The notes: generated by a model from the letters alone, not told the origin. A DNA stretch of 64,000 nt from Asanoa hainanensis (GCF_900188485.1 NZ_FZPH01000012.1:62001-126000), one strand, 5' to 3'. Counted from the first letter of the stretch, positions 25,442 through 34,197 are shown. Translations and numbers: made by a program.

Positions 25442-27823
25442 GTGTCGCTCACCCTCAACGAAGCCCGCGCCCGGGCCGCCATGCTCTCCGAGGTCTCCTA
25501 TGACCTCACCTTCGACATCACCTCCCCGGACGACTTCCGCAGCCAGGCCACCGTGCGCTTCACCACCAGCGGCGGCGACACCTTTCTCGAGCTCCACCAG
25601 GCCATAGAGATCGACGTGACTCTCGATGGCAGGACCATAGCGCCCCCGTACGACAAGAAACGCATTCCGCTCGAAGGGCTGGCCCCGGGCACGCACGAGG
25701 TGAAAGTCGACGCACGGCTCCGCTACGTCACCGACGGCGAAGGCATGCACACCTTCACCGACCCGGTCGACGGGGAGCGCTACGTCGGCGGCTACCTGGG
25801 CCTGGACATCACCCAGCGCCTGTTCGCCTGCTTCGACCAGCTCGACCTCAAGGCGCCGATCACGGTGACAGTCCAAGCCGATCCAGAGTGGACGGTGCTG
25901 TCGAACGGGAGGCTCACAGAGAACAACGCAGGCCGCTTCGAGTTCGCCACCACCGCGCCCATCCCGTGCGACCTGCTGGCGATCGCGGCCGGGCCCTACG
26001 CGAGCGTCACCTGGGAGCACCGCGGCATCCCGATGGGCTGGCACGCCCGCCGCTCACTGGCGAAAGAACTGAACCGCGACGCCGCCGAGCTGAAGCGCGT
26101 CACCGAGGTCTGCTTCGACCACTACGCCGAGATCTTCACCGAGCCCTTCCCGTTCGACTCGTACGACCAGGTCTTCGTGCCCGAGCTCAACTGGGGCGCG
26201 ATGGAGTGCCCCGGCTGCGTCACCTGGAGCGAGCTCATGCTGCCGCGCGGCCGGGTCACCGACGACAACAGGCGGCGCCGCGCGATGGTGGTCGCCCACG
26301 AGATGTCGCACATGTGGTTCGCCGACCTGGTTTCGCCGGTGTGGTGGGAGGACGCCTGGCTCAACGAGTCGTTCGCCGACTACATGGGCTTCGAGGTGGC
26401 CGAGTTCGCCGCCGGGTACGCCGGCACCCGCGTGTCGTTCGAGGCCGCCTACAAGCCGGGCGCCTACCTCGCCGACCGCCGCCGTTCCACCCACCCCGTC
26501 GCGCCGGCCACCGAAGACGTGCCCGACGTCGACACCGGGACCACGATCTTCGACCGCATCTCGTACGGCAAAGGCAACGCGGTCCTCCGCCAGCTGGTGA
26601 CCTGGCTGGGCCGGGAGGACTTCCTGGCCGGCGTCAACGCGCACCTGACCCGCCACCGGTTCGCCAACGCCACGCTCGAAGACCTGCTCGAAGCCCTCGA
26701 CAAAGCCTCGCCACGGGACGTACGCGGGTGGGCGCAGGTGTGGCTGCGCCAGTCGGGCCACGACACGATCAAAGTCACGCGCAAAGACGACATCCCGGTG
26801 CTGACCCGAGACGGCGTACGCCCGCACCGCTTCACCGTCGCCGCGTACACGGAAGCGTTGGAACCCGTCGGCACACGGCTGGTCGACCTGGCCGACGAGG
26901 CGGTGGCCCTGCCTGAGTGGGCCGGGCTGGTCGTGGTGCCCAACGCGCACGGCGAGACCTTCGCCCGGATCGAGCTGGACCCGCTGTCGTACGACGTCAT
27001 CGTGCGCGACCTGGCCGCCATCAGCGACCCACTCGTGCGGGCGGTGCTGTGGGCGGCGCTGCTCGACCAGGTGCCGCCGGCCGCGCACCTGGACCTGCTG
27101 GCCCGCCAGCTCCCGCGCGAGACCTCGTCCACCCTGGTGGCCGCCGCCCTCGACCGCACGCTCAAGGACCTGGTGCGCCGCGCGCTACCGCCGGCGGACG
27201 TGCCGGCCGCGCTCGAGGTGGTCGCGACGGCGTGCGTGCTCCGCAAAGAACCGGACGAGCAGCGCGCGGTCGCCCTGGCCACCGGGTTGGCCTGGAGCAC
27301 GAGCGACACCGCGCTGCTGCGACGCTGGCTGGCGGCGGACGCGACCGACGACGGCATCGCGCTCGACCCGGGCCTGCGCTGGGCCGCCGTGCGGCGGCTG
27401 GCCGAGCTCGGCGGCATCGAAGCGGCGGAGATCGAGACCGAACGGCTCCGCGACGGTACGGCCGACGGTGACCTCGGCGCGACCACCGCACTGGCGGCGC
27501 GCCCGACCGCCGAGGCGAAGGCGGCGGCCTGGGCGGCGATGACCGCGGACCCGGACGTCCCCGTCAGCCGGTTCCGGGCGCTGGCCGAGGGCCTCTGGGC
27601 GCTGTCGCAGCGCGACCTGGTCGCGCCGTACGTCGCCGCCTACGTCGCGGCGGCGCCGGCACTGGCCCGGCGGGGCTCGGCGTTCGCCGCCGCGGTCGGC
27701 GCGGCCTTCCCGGCGTTCCCACTGACGAACGACGAGCTGGATTTGGTACGCGACGCCCTGCGCGGCGACGTCCCCGCGGTGCTGCGCCGAGAATGGGAGG
27801 ACGAGCTTGACGACCGCGCGTGA
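25442..27823 (+). CDS. pepN: M1-family aminopeptidase N
   Basis: 793 residues. The zinc site is complete: His286, Glu287 and His290 in HEMSHMWFAD, then Glu309 in LNESFADYMG, with the standard 18-residue spacing. The exopeptidase motif GAMEN is GAMEC here (252-256, Asn replaced by Cys, followed by PGC), a visible deviation in a substrate-binding residue. The C-terminal ~350 residues form the helical ERAP1-like domain. It removes N-terminal residues from peptides in the cytosol. The start is GTG 25442, nine bases after the DUF899 stop, so the two may be cotranscribed. The last 17 bases overlap the next gene. Confidence 0.93.
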   Translation: MSLTLNEARARAAMLSEVSYDLTFDITSPDDFRSQATVRFTTSGGDTFLELHQAIEIDVTLDGRTIAPPYDKKRIPLEGLAPGTHEVKVDARLRYVTDGEGMHTFTDPVDGERYVGGYLGLDITQRLFACFDQLDLKAPITVTVQADPEWTVLSNGRLTENNAGRFEFATTAPIPCDLLAIAAGPYASVTWEHRGIPMGWHARRSLAKELNRDAAELKRVTEVCFDHYAEIFTEPFPFDSYDQVFVPELNWGAMECPGCVTWSELMLPRGRVTDDNRRRRAMVVAHEMSHMWFADLVSPVWWEDAWLNESFADYMGFEVAEFAAGYAGTRVSFEAAYKPGAYLADRRRSTHPVAPATEDVPDVDTGTTIFDRISYGKGNAVLRQLVTWLGREDFLAGVNAHLTRHRFANATLEDLLEALDKASPRDVRGWAQVWLRQSGHDTIKVTRKDDIPVLTRDGVRPHRFTVAAYTEALEPVGTRLVDLADEAVALPEWAGLVVVPNAHGETFARIELDPLSYDVIVRDLAAISDPLVRAVLWAALLDQVPPAAHLDLLARQLPRETSSTLVAAALDRTLKDLVRRALPPADVPAALEVVATACVLRKEPDEQRAVALATGLAWSTSDTALLRRWLAADATDDGIALDPGLRWAAVRRLAELGGIEAAEIETERLRDGTADGDLGATTALAARPTAEAKAAAWAAMTADPDVPVSRFRALAEGLWALSQRDLVAPYVAAYVAAAPALARRGSAFAAAVGAAFPAFPLTNDELDLVRDALRGDVPAVLRREWEDELDDRA

Positions 27824-28058
27824 GAAGCGCCGGGTCGGCGTCTGGTTGTGGCCCCTGCTGACGGCCGTCGGCATGCTCGCCGCGGCGGCCGGCTTGTGCG
27901 TCTTCGGAGTCTGGATGGTGCTCCCGACCGACGACTACGACGGCGCGATCGGCCTCCTCAACCCGTTCTTCCTCGGTAGCTTCCTGCTGGCCGGGCTGCT
28001 GGTCCTGTTCACCGGGCACGTAACACTGCTGGTGTACGAGACGTTCGCCGACCGCTGA
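27807..28058 (+). CDS. small hypothetical membrane protein
   Basis: 83 residues from TTG 27807, with GGAGG about seven bases upstream inside the end of pepN. Two membrane helices (WLWPLLTAVGMLAAAAGLCV, FFLGSFLLAGLLVLFTGHVT) are joined by an acidic loop. No family was recognised. Confidence 0.6.
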   Translation: MTTAREKRRVGVWLWPLLTAVGMLAAAAGLCVFGVWMVLPTDDYDGAIGLLNPFFLGSFLLAGLLVLFTGHVTLLVYETFADR

Positions 28059-28086
28059 CGGTCCGTTGTGCCGTAATGTCCAGAAA

Positions 28087-29499
28087 GTGCGCGCGGTAGA
28101 CGCTCGGTGGCGGGCCATGACGGTCGCCCTGATCGCGGCGTTCATGACCCTGCTCGACGTGAGCATCGTCAACGTGGCGCTGCCGTCGATCCAGGCGGAC
28201 TTGGGCCTCAGCTCCGGCGGCCTGCAGTGGGTGCTCTCCGGCTACGCGCTCGCGTTCGGCCTGGTGCTCGTGCCAGCCGGCCGGTTCGGTGACGCGCACG
28301 GGCGGCGGAGGTTGTTCGTCGTCGGGCTGGCCGGCTTCACCCTGGCCAGTGCCGCCGCGGGCCTGGCGGACAGCGAGCTGTGGCTGGTCTGCGCCCGCCT
28401 CGTGCAGGGCGCGTCGGCCGGCGTGGTCAACCCGCAGGTCTCGGGCCTCGTGCAGCAGATGTTCAAGCCGGCCGAGCGCGGCAAGCCGTTCGGGGCGCTG
28501 GGCGCGACGATCGGCATCTCCACCGCCCTCGGTCCGCTGCTCGGCGGCGCGATCATCGCGATCGCCGGCACCGAGTCCGGCTGGCGCTGGATCTTCTACA
28601 TCAACGTCCCCGTCGGTGTCGTCGCGATCGTGCTCGGCACCAGGTGGATCCCAGGCCACACCGGCGAAGAGGCGCCCCGGCGGGGCATCGACCCGCTCGG
28701 CGTCCTGCTGCTCGGCGCGGGCGTCGCACTGGTGCTGCTGCCGCTCGTACAGGAGAGGGAATGGCACGGCCCGATCGTCTGGATCCTGATCCTGGCCGGG
28801 ATCCTGGTCCTCGGCGTCTTCGTCGGCTGGGAACGGCTGCAGCTGCGGCGCCGCGGATCGCCCCTGGTCGACCTGCGGCTGTTCCGCCGGCGCTCGTTCG
28901 CCCTCGGCTCGCTGCTGGCCCTCGCCTACTTCGCCGGCTTCACGACGACGTTCTTCATCTTCACCCTGTTCCTCCAGAACGGCCTGCGCTACTCCGCGCT
29001 GGAGGCCGGCCTGACGGTGACCCCGTTCGCGCTCGGCTCGGCGTCGGGCGCGATGCTCGGCGGCCGGATCGTCAACCGCTACGGCCGGGTGCTGGTCGTC
29101 ACGGGCCTGTGCATGGTGATCGCCGGGCTGGCCCTGGTGCTCCTCGCCCTGCACTTCGTCGAGGGTCGGGGAGCGGGCTTCGCGACCGCGCTGCCGCTGC
29201 TCCTCGCCGGCATCGGCAGCGGGCTGGTGATCAGCCCCAACCAGAACCTCACGCTGAGCCAGGTGCCGGTGGCCGAGGCGGGCAGCGCCGGCGGCGTCCT
29301 GCAGACCGGCCAGCGCATCGGCTCGGCCATCGGCATCGCCGCGATCGGCGCGGTGTTCTTCAGCCGGCTCGCGACCACCGGGGGCAACTACGCGGAGGCT
29401 TTCCGGACCGGCCTGTACGTGACGATCGGCTTCATGGTGCTCGCGCTGGCGGCGGCGACCGCGGACGTGGTCGCCGGCCACCGCGAACGCGTCAGGTAG
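28087..29499 (+). CDS. MFS transporter, DHA2 drug/proton antiporter type
   Basis: About 470 residues, 14 membrane segments. Motif D1 (FMTLLDVSIVNVALPSIQAD), motif A (GRFGDAHGRRRLFVVG) and motif C-like GATIGISTALGPLLGG are clear, as is the family WIFYINVPVGVVAIVLG. Such pumps export drugs or secondary metabolites. GTG 28087 is preceded by TAATGT with seven bases between, so a leaderless start is likely; an earlier in-frame GTG at 28066 and ATG 28117 are alternatives. It converges with the TPR gene at 29492, overlapping by eight bases. Confidence 0.85.
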   Translation: MRAVDARWRAMTVALIAAFMTLLDVSIVNVALPSIQADLGLSSGGLQWVLSGYALAFGLVLVPAGRFGDAHGRRRLFVVGLAGFTLASAAAGLADSELWLVCARLVQGASAGVVNPQVSGLVQQMFKPAERGKPFGALGATIGISTALGPLLGGAIIAIAGTESGWRWIFYINVPVGVVAIVLGTRWIPGHTGEEAPRRGIDPLGVLLLGAGVALVLLPLVQEREWHGPIVWILILAGILVLGVFVGWERLQLRRRGSPLVDLRLFRRRSFALGSLLALAYFAGFTTTFFIFTLFLQNGLRYSALEAGLTVTPFALGSASGAMLGGRIVNRYGRVLVVTGLCMVIAGLALVLLALHFVEGRGAGFATALPLLLAGIGSGLVISPNQNLTLSQVPVAEAGSAGGVLQTGQRIGSAIGIAAIGAVFFSRLATTGGNYAEAFRTGLYVTIGFMVLALAAATADVVAGHRERVR

Positions 29500-30397
29500 C
29501 GCGTTTGCGGTTCTGGTGGTCGAAGTCGCCCGGCAGCGAGCGCATCACCCGGTCGTCGCAGTCCGGGCAGTCGGCGTGGGCCTTAGCGGACTGCAGAACA
29601 CCCTTCACGAGGTACGAGCCTCCGATGAAGTTGGCATCCTTGAGCGCTGCCGCGAGTTCCTCGGACTCGGCGAATCGTCCCTGCTCGGCCAGCAACCAAC
29701 CGAGCTGCCGATAGGACAGGTTGCCGTCGAGCCGCTCCCGTGCGACCTCGGTCGCCTCTGCCAGCCGGCCGTGCGCCGCCAGCAGCCGCATCAACCGGTC
29801 GCGAACGTGGTCCTCTCCGGCCTCGATCGCGACCCGGTACGCGGCCGCCGCCTCGTCCACGTGCCCGAACCTCTCGAAGATCGCGCCCAGCGGCCAGCGT
29901 GCGACTCCGTCCGCGCCGAGCGCCGCGCGGTAGGCCGCCACCGCCTCGTCGAACTGGTCGTTGCGTGCGTACATCTTCGCGAGTCCGGCGCCCGCCGCGA
30001 CGTCACCCTCGGCCACCGCGGCGCGATACTCGACAATGGACTCCGGAATCCGGTCGGCCTTGCAGAGCAGGACGGCGAGGTCGACCCGGGCGCGCGGCTC
30101 GCCGGCCGCCAGTGCCTCCCGTCCCACGGTCACCGCCTCCTCGAACCGGCCAACCAGCGCCAGCATGAAGGCCAGACCGCGGTGTGCGTACGCCACGCCG
30201 GACTCGATGGCGGCCCGCCACACCGCTTCCGCCTCGTCGACCCGTCCGTGCTCGTGCAGCAGAGAGGCCAGGCGGTCGACGTCCTCGACCCCGCCGCCGG
30301 GAACCCGGCCGGCCAGGAAGGCGATCGCGTCGTCCAGGCGTCCCTGGTCGACCAGCGACTCGACGTGCTCGTAAGGGTCCACCACCTCGTCGATCAT
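29492..30397 (-). CDS. TPR-repeat protein, last gene of the metallophore-type ABC operon
   Basis: 301 residues, almost wholly helical repeats of 34-40 residues: VESLVDQGRLDDAIAFLAGR, LLHEHGRVDEAEAVWRAAIE, AFMLALVGRFEEAVTVGREA, LAVLLCKADRIPESIVEYRA, YARNDQFDEAVAAYRAALGA. The C-terminus has CPDCDD, a lone CxxC pair. The start ATG 30397 overlaps the stop of the upstream ATPase gene by four bases, so it belongs to that operon although TPR proteins are not known transporter parts. Its role is unknown. Confidence 0.75.
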   Translation of the reverse strand: MIDEVVDPYEHVESLVDQGRLDDAIAFLAGRVPGGGVEDVDRLASLLHEHGRVDEAEAVWRAAIESGVAYAHRGLAFMLALVGRFEEAVTVGREALAAGEPRARVDLAVLLCKADRIPESIVEYRAAVAEGDVAAGAGLAKMYARNDQFDEAVAAYRAALGADGVARWPLGAIFERFGHVDEAAAAYRVAIEAGEDHVRDRLMRLLAAHGRLAEATEVARERLDGNLSYRQLGWLLAEQGRFAESEELAAALKDANFIGGSYLVKGVLQSAKAHADCPDCDDRVMRSLPGDFDHQNRKRAT

Positions 30398-31188
30398 CCC
30401 GGCACGATACGGGCCGAACCCGAGCGGCCGTACCGAATTCGCGGCCGACCATCAGCGTCGGTGTCCACCTGCGCCCGCACCTCGTACACCTGCGCGATCC
30501 GGTCCGGGGTCAGCACCTCGGCCGGCGAGCCCGCCGCGACCAGCCGTCCGCCGTGCAGCAACACCAGGTGGTCGCAGTGCTGAGCCGCCAGGTCCAGGTC
30601 GTGCAGCGTGACCACGACGGTCGTGGGCGACGATGCCAGGAAGTGCAGCAGCTCCAGTTGGTGCTTGATGTCGAGATGGTTCGTCGGCTCGTCGAGCAGC
30701 AGCAGGTCGGGTTCCTGCACCAGCGCCCGGGCCAGGTCCACCCGTTGCCGCTCGCCGCCCGACAGGCTCGCCCACCGCCGCCGCTCGAACCCGGCCAGGC
30801 CGGCGTCGGCGAGCGCCTGCCGGGCCAGCGCGACGTCGGCCCCGGACTCCCCGGCGAGCCGCGGCCGGTGCGGGATCCGGCCCAGCAGAACGACTTCCAG
30901 CGCGGACAGGTCCACTTCGGTCGCCGCCTGCTGGGCGACCACCGCGATCCGCCGCGCCAGAGCCCGTTGGCGCAGCATCGACAGACCCACGTCGTCGAGC
31001 AGCACCTCGCCGGTGTGCGGCCGGGCCAGCCCGGCCAACAACCGCAGAAGGCTGGACTTGCCCGAGCCGTTCGGGCCGAGCACGCCGACGGTGGTGCCCG
31101 GCTCGGCCGTCAGCGCCACCTCGGCCAGGATCGTCACGGCACCGGCGTTCCAGCCCACCTGGTCGGCGCGCAACCGGGCGGTCGTCAT
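30394..31188 (-). CDS. ABC transporter ATP-binding protein, FecE/BtuD type
   Basis: 264 residues. Walker A GPNGSGKSS at 38-46, signature LSGGERQRVDLARALVQEPD, Walker B LLLLDEPTNHLDIKHQ and H-loop VVTLHDLDLAA are all present; TNHLD is typical for siderophore/cobalamin importers. Its ATG overlaps the permease stop (ATGA). It powers uptake of a metal chelate or cofactor across the membrane. I recall closely similar proteins annotated as putative F420-0 transporter ATPases, but that assignment is bioinformatic only. Confidence 0.88.
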   Translation of the reverse strand: MTTARLRADQVGWNAGAVTILAEVALTAEPGTTVGVLGPNGSGKSSLLRLLAGLARPHTGEVLLDDVGLSMLRQRALARRIAVVAQQAATEVDLSALEVVLLGRIPHRPRLAGESGADVALARQALADAGLAGFERRRWASLSGGERQRVDLARALVQEPDLLLLDEPTNHLDIKHQLELLHFLASSPTTVVVTLHDLDLAAQHCDHLVLLHGGRLVAAGSPAEVLTPDRIAQVYEVRAQVDTDADGRPRIRYGRSGSARIVPG

Positions 31189-32177
31189 GCCCGGCGCCGC
31201 ATGACCAACGCGAACACCGGCACCCCGAGCAGCGCGGTGAGGACGCCCACCGGCAGCTCCTGCGGTGCGAACGCGGTGCGGGCCGCCGTGTCGGCCCAGA
31301 CCAGGAAGATCGCACCGACCACCGCGCAGGCCGGCAGCAGAGAACGGTGCCGGGCGCCGACGACGAACCGCACCGCGTGCGGCACGGTCAAGCCGACGAA
31401 GCCGATCGCGCCACTCGCCGCGACCAGGGTGGCCGCCACGAGCGCGGTGACGCCGAAGAGCAGCAGCCGGGTGCGGCCGGGGGAGAAGCCGAGCGAGCGC
31501 GCCGCGTCGGTGCCGAACGCGAACGCGTCCAGCGCTGTCGCGGCGGCCCAGCAGACGAGCAGGCCGGCGCCGGCCACCGCCGCGCAGAGCGTGACGGCGG
31601 TCCACGAGGCGGCGGTCAGCGAGCCGAGCAGCCAGAACGTGATGCTGCGGGTGTCCTGGGTGTGCGCGTCGGAGATCACGATGAGGCTGGTCACCGCGCT
31701 GAAGAGCTGGGAGACGGCGACTCCGGCGAGCACGATCCGGGTCGGCTCGGCAGCGCGCCGGCCGGCCAGCGCCAGCACCGCGGCGAAGGCGGCCACGCTG
31801 CCGGCGAACGCGCCGGTGGCCAGGTCGACCGGACCGGTCCCGATCCGAATGCCGAGCACCAGCACCGCGACCGCGCCGGTCGACGCGCCCGACGAGATGC
31901 CGAGCAGGAAGGGGTCGGCGAGGGGGTTGCGGGTCAGCGCCTGCAGCACCGCGCCGCACACCGCCAGGCCGGCACCGACGAGCGCGGCCAGCAGCACCCG
32001 GGGCAGCCGCAGCTCCCACACGATGCTGTCCGGCAGGGGCGGCAGCGCCCGGACCGGCAGACCCAGATGGGCGCCGACCGAGCGCAGCACGTCCACGACC
32101 GACAGGTCGGCGGCGCCGACGGTGACCGCCGCGGCGATGCTCAGGAGCAGCAGGAACAGCAGCGCCGCCGCCTTCAT
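31185..32177 (-). CDS. ABC transporter permease, FecCD family
   Basis: 330 residues, nine to ten membrane helices. FecCD hallmarks are LRLPRVLLAALVGAGLAVCG, ALTRNPLADPFLLGISSGAS, RSITFWLLGSLTAASWT, and near the end IGFVGLTVPHAVRFVVGARH. It probably works as a homodimer with the ATPase. ATG 32177 overlaps the methyltransferase stop. FecCD permeases carry Fe-siderophores, cobalamin or heme, and in some actinomycetes zincophores. Confidence 0.9.
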   Translation of the reverse strand: MKAAALLFLLLLSIAAAVTVGAADLSVVDVLRSVGAHLGLPVRALPPLPDSIVWELRLPRVLLAALVGAGLAVCGAVLQALTRNPLADPFLLGISSGASTGAVAVLVLGIRIGTGPVDLATGAFAGSVAAFAAVLALAGRRAAEPTRIVLAGVAVSQLFSAVTSLIVISDAHTQDTRSITFWLLGSLTAASWTAVTLCAAVAGAGLLVCWAAATALDAFAFGTDAARSLGFSPGRTRLLLFGVTALVAATLVAASGAIGFVGLTVPHAVRFVVGARHRSLLPACAVVGAIFLVWADTAARTAFAPQELPVGVLTALLGVPVFALVMRRRA

Positions 32178-32926
32178 CGGCGGGCGAACACGACGTAGTC
32201 GTCGAGGTACTGCCAGACCGTGCCGACCTCCGTGAACCCGGCCGTGCGCAGGGCGGCCAGGTGGAACTCCAGCGACGCCAGGGCCTGCGGCGGCCGGTCG
32301 GCGAACCGCCGTTCCCGTTCGACTGCCAGTGAGGCGAGCTCTGGGTGGCGGGCCGCCTCGGCGTACCAGGCGGAGTAGGTCAGCGCACCCGAAGCGAACG
32401 CCGCGTCCCGCACCTGGGTCTCGTGCTCGCGGGCGATCTCGCCCAGTGCGGGTGCCGAAGCCCCGAACCGCAGGTGGTCCGCGTTGAGCAGCACCCCGCC
32501 GGGCGGCAGCAGGTTCGCGGCGGCGGTGTAGACGCGCAGGAGCTGGTCGGGGGAGAGCCAGTGCAGAGCGGTCGAGCTCAGCACGGCGTCGAACCGGCGT
32601 CCGGAGAGCGCCGCGGACCAGCCGTCGGAAACCAGGTCGAGGTCGCGCACGTCGGCGCCGTCCAGCGCCGCGTCGGCGATCCGCAGCAGGATCGGGTCGT
32701 AGTCGACCGCCACGGCGGTGGCGTCCGGGAAGCGGGCCAGCACCCGTTGGGTGATCGCGCCGGGACCGCAGGCCAGGTCGAGCATCGTCAGGTCCGCGGG
32801 GCAGTGCAGCCGCAGGACGTCCAGCATCACCTCGAAGCGCTGCTCGCGATGGGCGACGTACGCGGACTGCTGCTCGTCCCAGAGCGCCAGCAGGCGCCGA
32901 GCGTCCGCCCGGTCCAGCGCGGTCAT
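32174..32926 (-). CDS. class I SAM-dependent methyltransferase within the ABC operon
   Basis: 250 residues from ATG 32926, overlapping the binding-protein stop. SAM-binding motif I MLDLACGPGAITQRVLARFP, motif II-type AVAVDYDPILLRIA, then FDAVLSSTALHWLSPDQLLR and LLPPGGVLLNADH. It is a small-molecule methyltransferase by pattern. Its position between a binding protein and its permease is unusual. It might modify the imported ligand (a chelator or cofactor precursor) after uptake, inactivating or processing it (inference). Confidence 0.85.
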   Translation of the reverse strand: MTALDRADARRLLALWDEQQSAYVAHREQRFEVMLDVLRLHCPADLTMLDLACGPGAITQRVLARFPDATAVAVDYDPILLRIADAALDGADVRDLDLVSDGWSAALSGRRFDAVLSSTALHWLSPDQLLRVYTAAANLLPPGGVLLNADHLRFGASAPALGEIAREHETQVRDAAFASGALTYSAWYAEAARHPELASLAVERERRFADRPPQALASLEFHLAALRTAGFTEVGTVWQYLDDYVVFARR

Positions 32927-33906
32927 CGGGCGAGCTTTCGCAGGCCCGCGCCGACGGCCTCGGCGGCCTCGACGCTGCGGATCGACGGGTCCATCGACGA
33001 CCCGGGCACGATCACGAACCGGCCCGCCGCAACCGCATCCAATGTGGACGTCACCGGGTTCTTGCGCAGGAAGTCGATTTTCGCCTGGGCGCTGTCGCCG
33101 TCGCCGCCGCGGGTCAGGTCGGCCAACACGATCACGTCCGGGTTCCGCTGGGCGATCTCCTCCCAGTTGCCGGCGGGCCACTTCTGGTCGGCGTCGCCGA
33201 ACGCGTTGCGCGCCCCGACCAGCGCGCTGACCGCGTCCGGCACACCGCCGCGCCCGGCCACGTACGGGGTGGTGGTGCCGGAGTAGTACCAGAGCAGCGA
33301 GGTGTCGCTCGTGGGGACGGTGGCCGCCGCCAGCCGGTCCTGCTGCTCGTGGATCAGTTCCTCACCCCGCGAAGCCACGCCGAAGACGCCAGAGATGTCG
33401 CGGATCTCGCCGAACAGAGCGTCGAAGCTGAACGTGGCGGTCGCATCGGAGGCGTTTTCACAGGCGAACGGGGAGAGGTACGCGGGCACGCCGAGCTTGG
33501 CCAGGTCGGCGCGCGGACCGGCGGCGTCCGGTGCGTACGCGGACGTGTACGTGGAGTAGACGAAGTCCGGAGTGGCGGCCCGCACGGCCTCGCGCGACGG
33601 GTACAGCTTCGCGAGCACCGGCACCTTGTCGTACGCGGGCCGCAGCTTGGGAAGCACCGGGTCGGTCTGGTAGCTCGTGCCGGCCATCCGGTCGCCCAGA
33701 CCGAGGCTGAGCATGATCTCGGTCGCGTTCTGTTCGAGGGTGACCGCGCGCTTGGGCGGGGCGGCGACGTGCAACGGCAGCCCGCAGTTGGTCAGGTCGA
33801 CGGCGCTGGCGGCGGGCACAGGCGGGGCGGCGGAACCGGCGGAACCGGCGCAGCCACCGGCGGCCAACGCCGCGCACAGGCCCACCGAAATGAAAACCAT
33901 TTTCAT
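32923..33906 (-). CDS. ABC transporter substrate-binding lipoprotein, metal-chelate/cofactor type
   Basis: 327 residues. Short lipoprotein signal (MKMVFISVGLCAALAAGG, then Cys19). It is a two-lobed TroA-like helical-backbone binding protein: PPKRAVTLEQNATEIMLSLG, DRMAGTSYQTDPVLPKL, DLAKLGVPAYLS, and NPDVIVLADL in the second lobe. From memory this matches proteins labelled putative F420-0 ABC transporter binding protein. The start ATG 33906 lies seven bases after TAGTGT, with no ribosome-binding site, and sits inside a Zur-box-like palindrome. It is the first gene of a five-gene operon in which every junction is a four-base ATGA overlap. Confidence 0.88.
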   Translation of the reverse strand: MKMVFISVGLCAALAAGGCAGSAGSAAPPVPAASAVDLTNCGLPLHVAAPPKRAVTLEQNATEIMLSLGLGDRMAGTSYQTDPVLPKLRPAYDKVPVLAKLYPSREAVRAATPDFVYSTYTSAYAPDAAGPRADLAKLGVPAYLSPFACENASDATATFSFDALFGEIRDISGVFGVASRGEELIHEQQDRLAAATVPTSDTSLLWYYSGTTTPYVAGRGGVPDAVSALVGARNAFGDADQKWPAGNWEEIAQRNPDVIVLADLTRGGDGDSAQAKIDFLRKNPVTSTLDAVAAGRFVIVPGSSMDPSIRSVEAAEAVGAGLRKLAR

Positions 33907-33908
33907 TT
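33888..33908 (-). promoter_or_regulatory. Zur-box-like operator over the start of the ABC operon
   Basis: A perfect 9-base inverted repeat (33888-33896 and 33900-33908) has a 3-base centre; the core on the minus strand is TGAAAATGGTTTTCA. Known actinobacterial Zur boxes have the core TGAAAATGATTTTCA, so this differs by one central base. It covers the start codon and the first transcribed bases behind the -10 element TAGTGT, a position suited to repression when zinc is plentiful. Confidence 0.7.
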
Positions 33909-34007
33909 GGCGGACACTAACAGTGCCCCACCCGGGCAGCGCAAGTCGGGGCTCGCATGTCCGGCGGCCATCCGGGTACGCGGCGGGGAAGACCGAGGAG
34001 GGACGAC

Positions 34008-34166
34008 ATGAGCGAGCCTGAGGAAGGCCAGGAGAAGACCTCGAAGACCGACGCCATCCTGTTGAAGGACGTGCTCAAGGACCTCAAGGACCTCAAGGCG
34101 GGCGAGGACTTCGAAGAAGCTGAGCCCGTGGACCACAAGCCGAACAAGCCGAACAAGAAGAAGTGA
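34008..34166 (+). CDS. small charged hypothetical protein
   Basis: 52 residues from ATG 34008, with GAGGAG about seven bases upstream, so probably translated. The composition is extreme: an acidic N-terminus, an amphipathic stretch with the repeat LKDVLKDLKDLK, and a basic tail KPNKPNKKK. No cysteines; no recognised family. It could be a small regulator or nucleic-acid-associated peptide. Confidence 0.55.
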   Translation: MSEPEEGQEKTSKTDAILLKDVLKDLKDLKAGEDFEEAEPVDHKPNKPNKKK

Positions 34167-34167
34167 A

Positions 34168-34194
34168 CGGGTGGCGGGCCCGGACCGCCACCCG
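34168..34194. terminator. bidirectional hairpin between convergent genes
   Basis: A perfect 10-base stem CGGGTGGCGG / CCGCCACCCG with a 7-base loop lies between the stops at 34166 (+) and 34198 (-). There is no U-tract, which is common in high-GC actinomycetes. Confidence 0.6.
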
Positions 34195-34197
34195 CTC

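Noticed and set aside
34008-34166. Lanthipeptide or other RiPP precursor
   Set aside because: No Cys and no Ser/Thr-rich core at the C-terminus, and no modification enzyme nearby.
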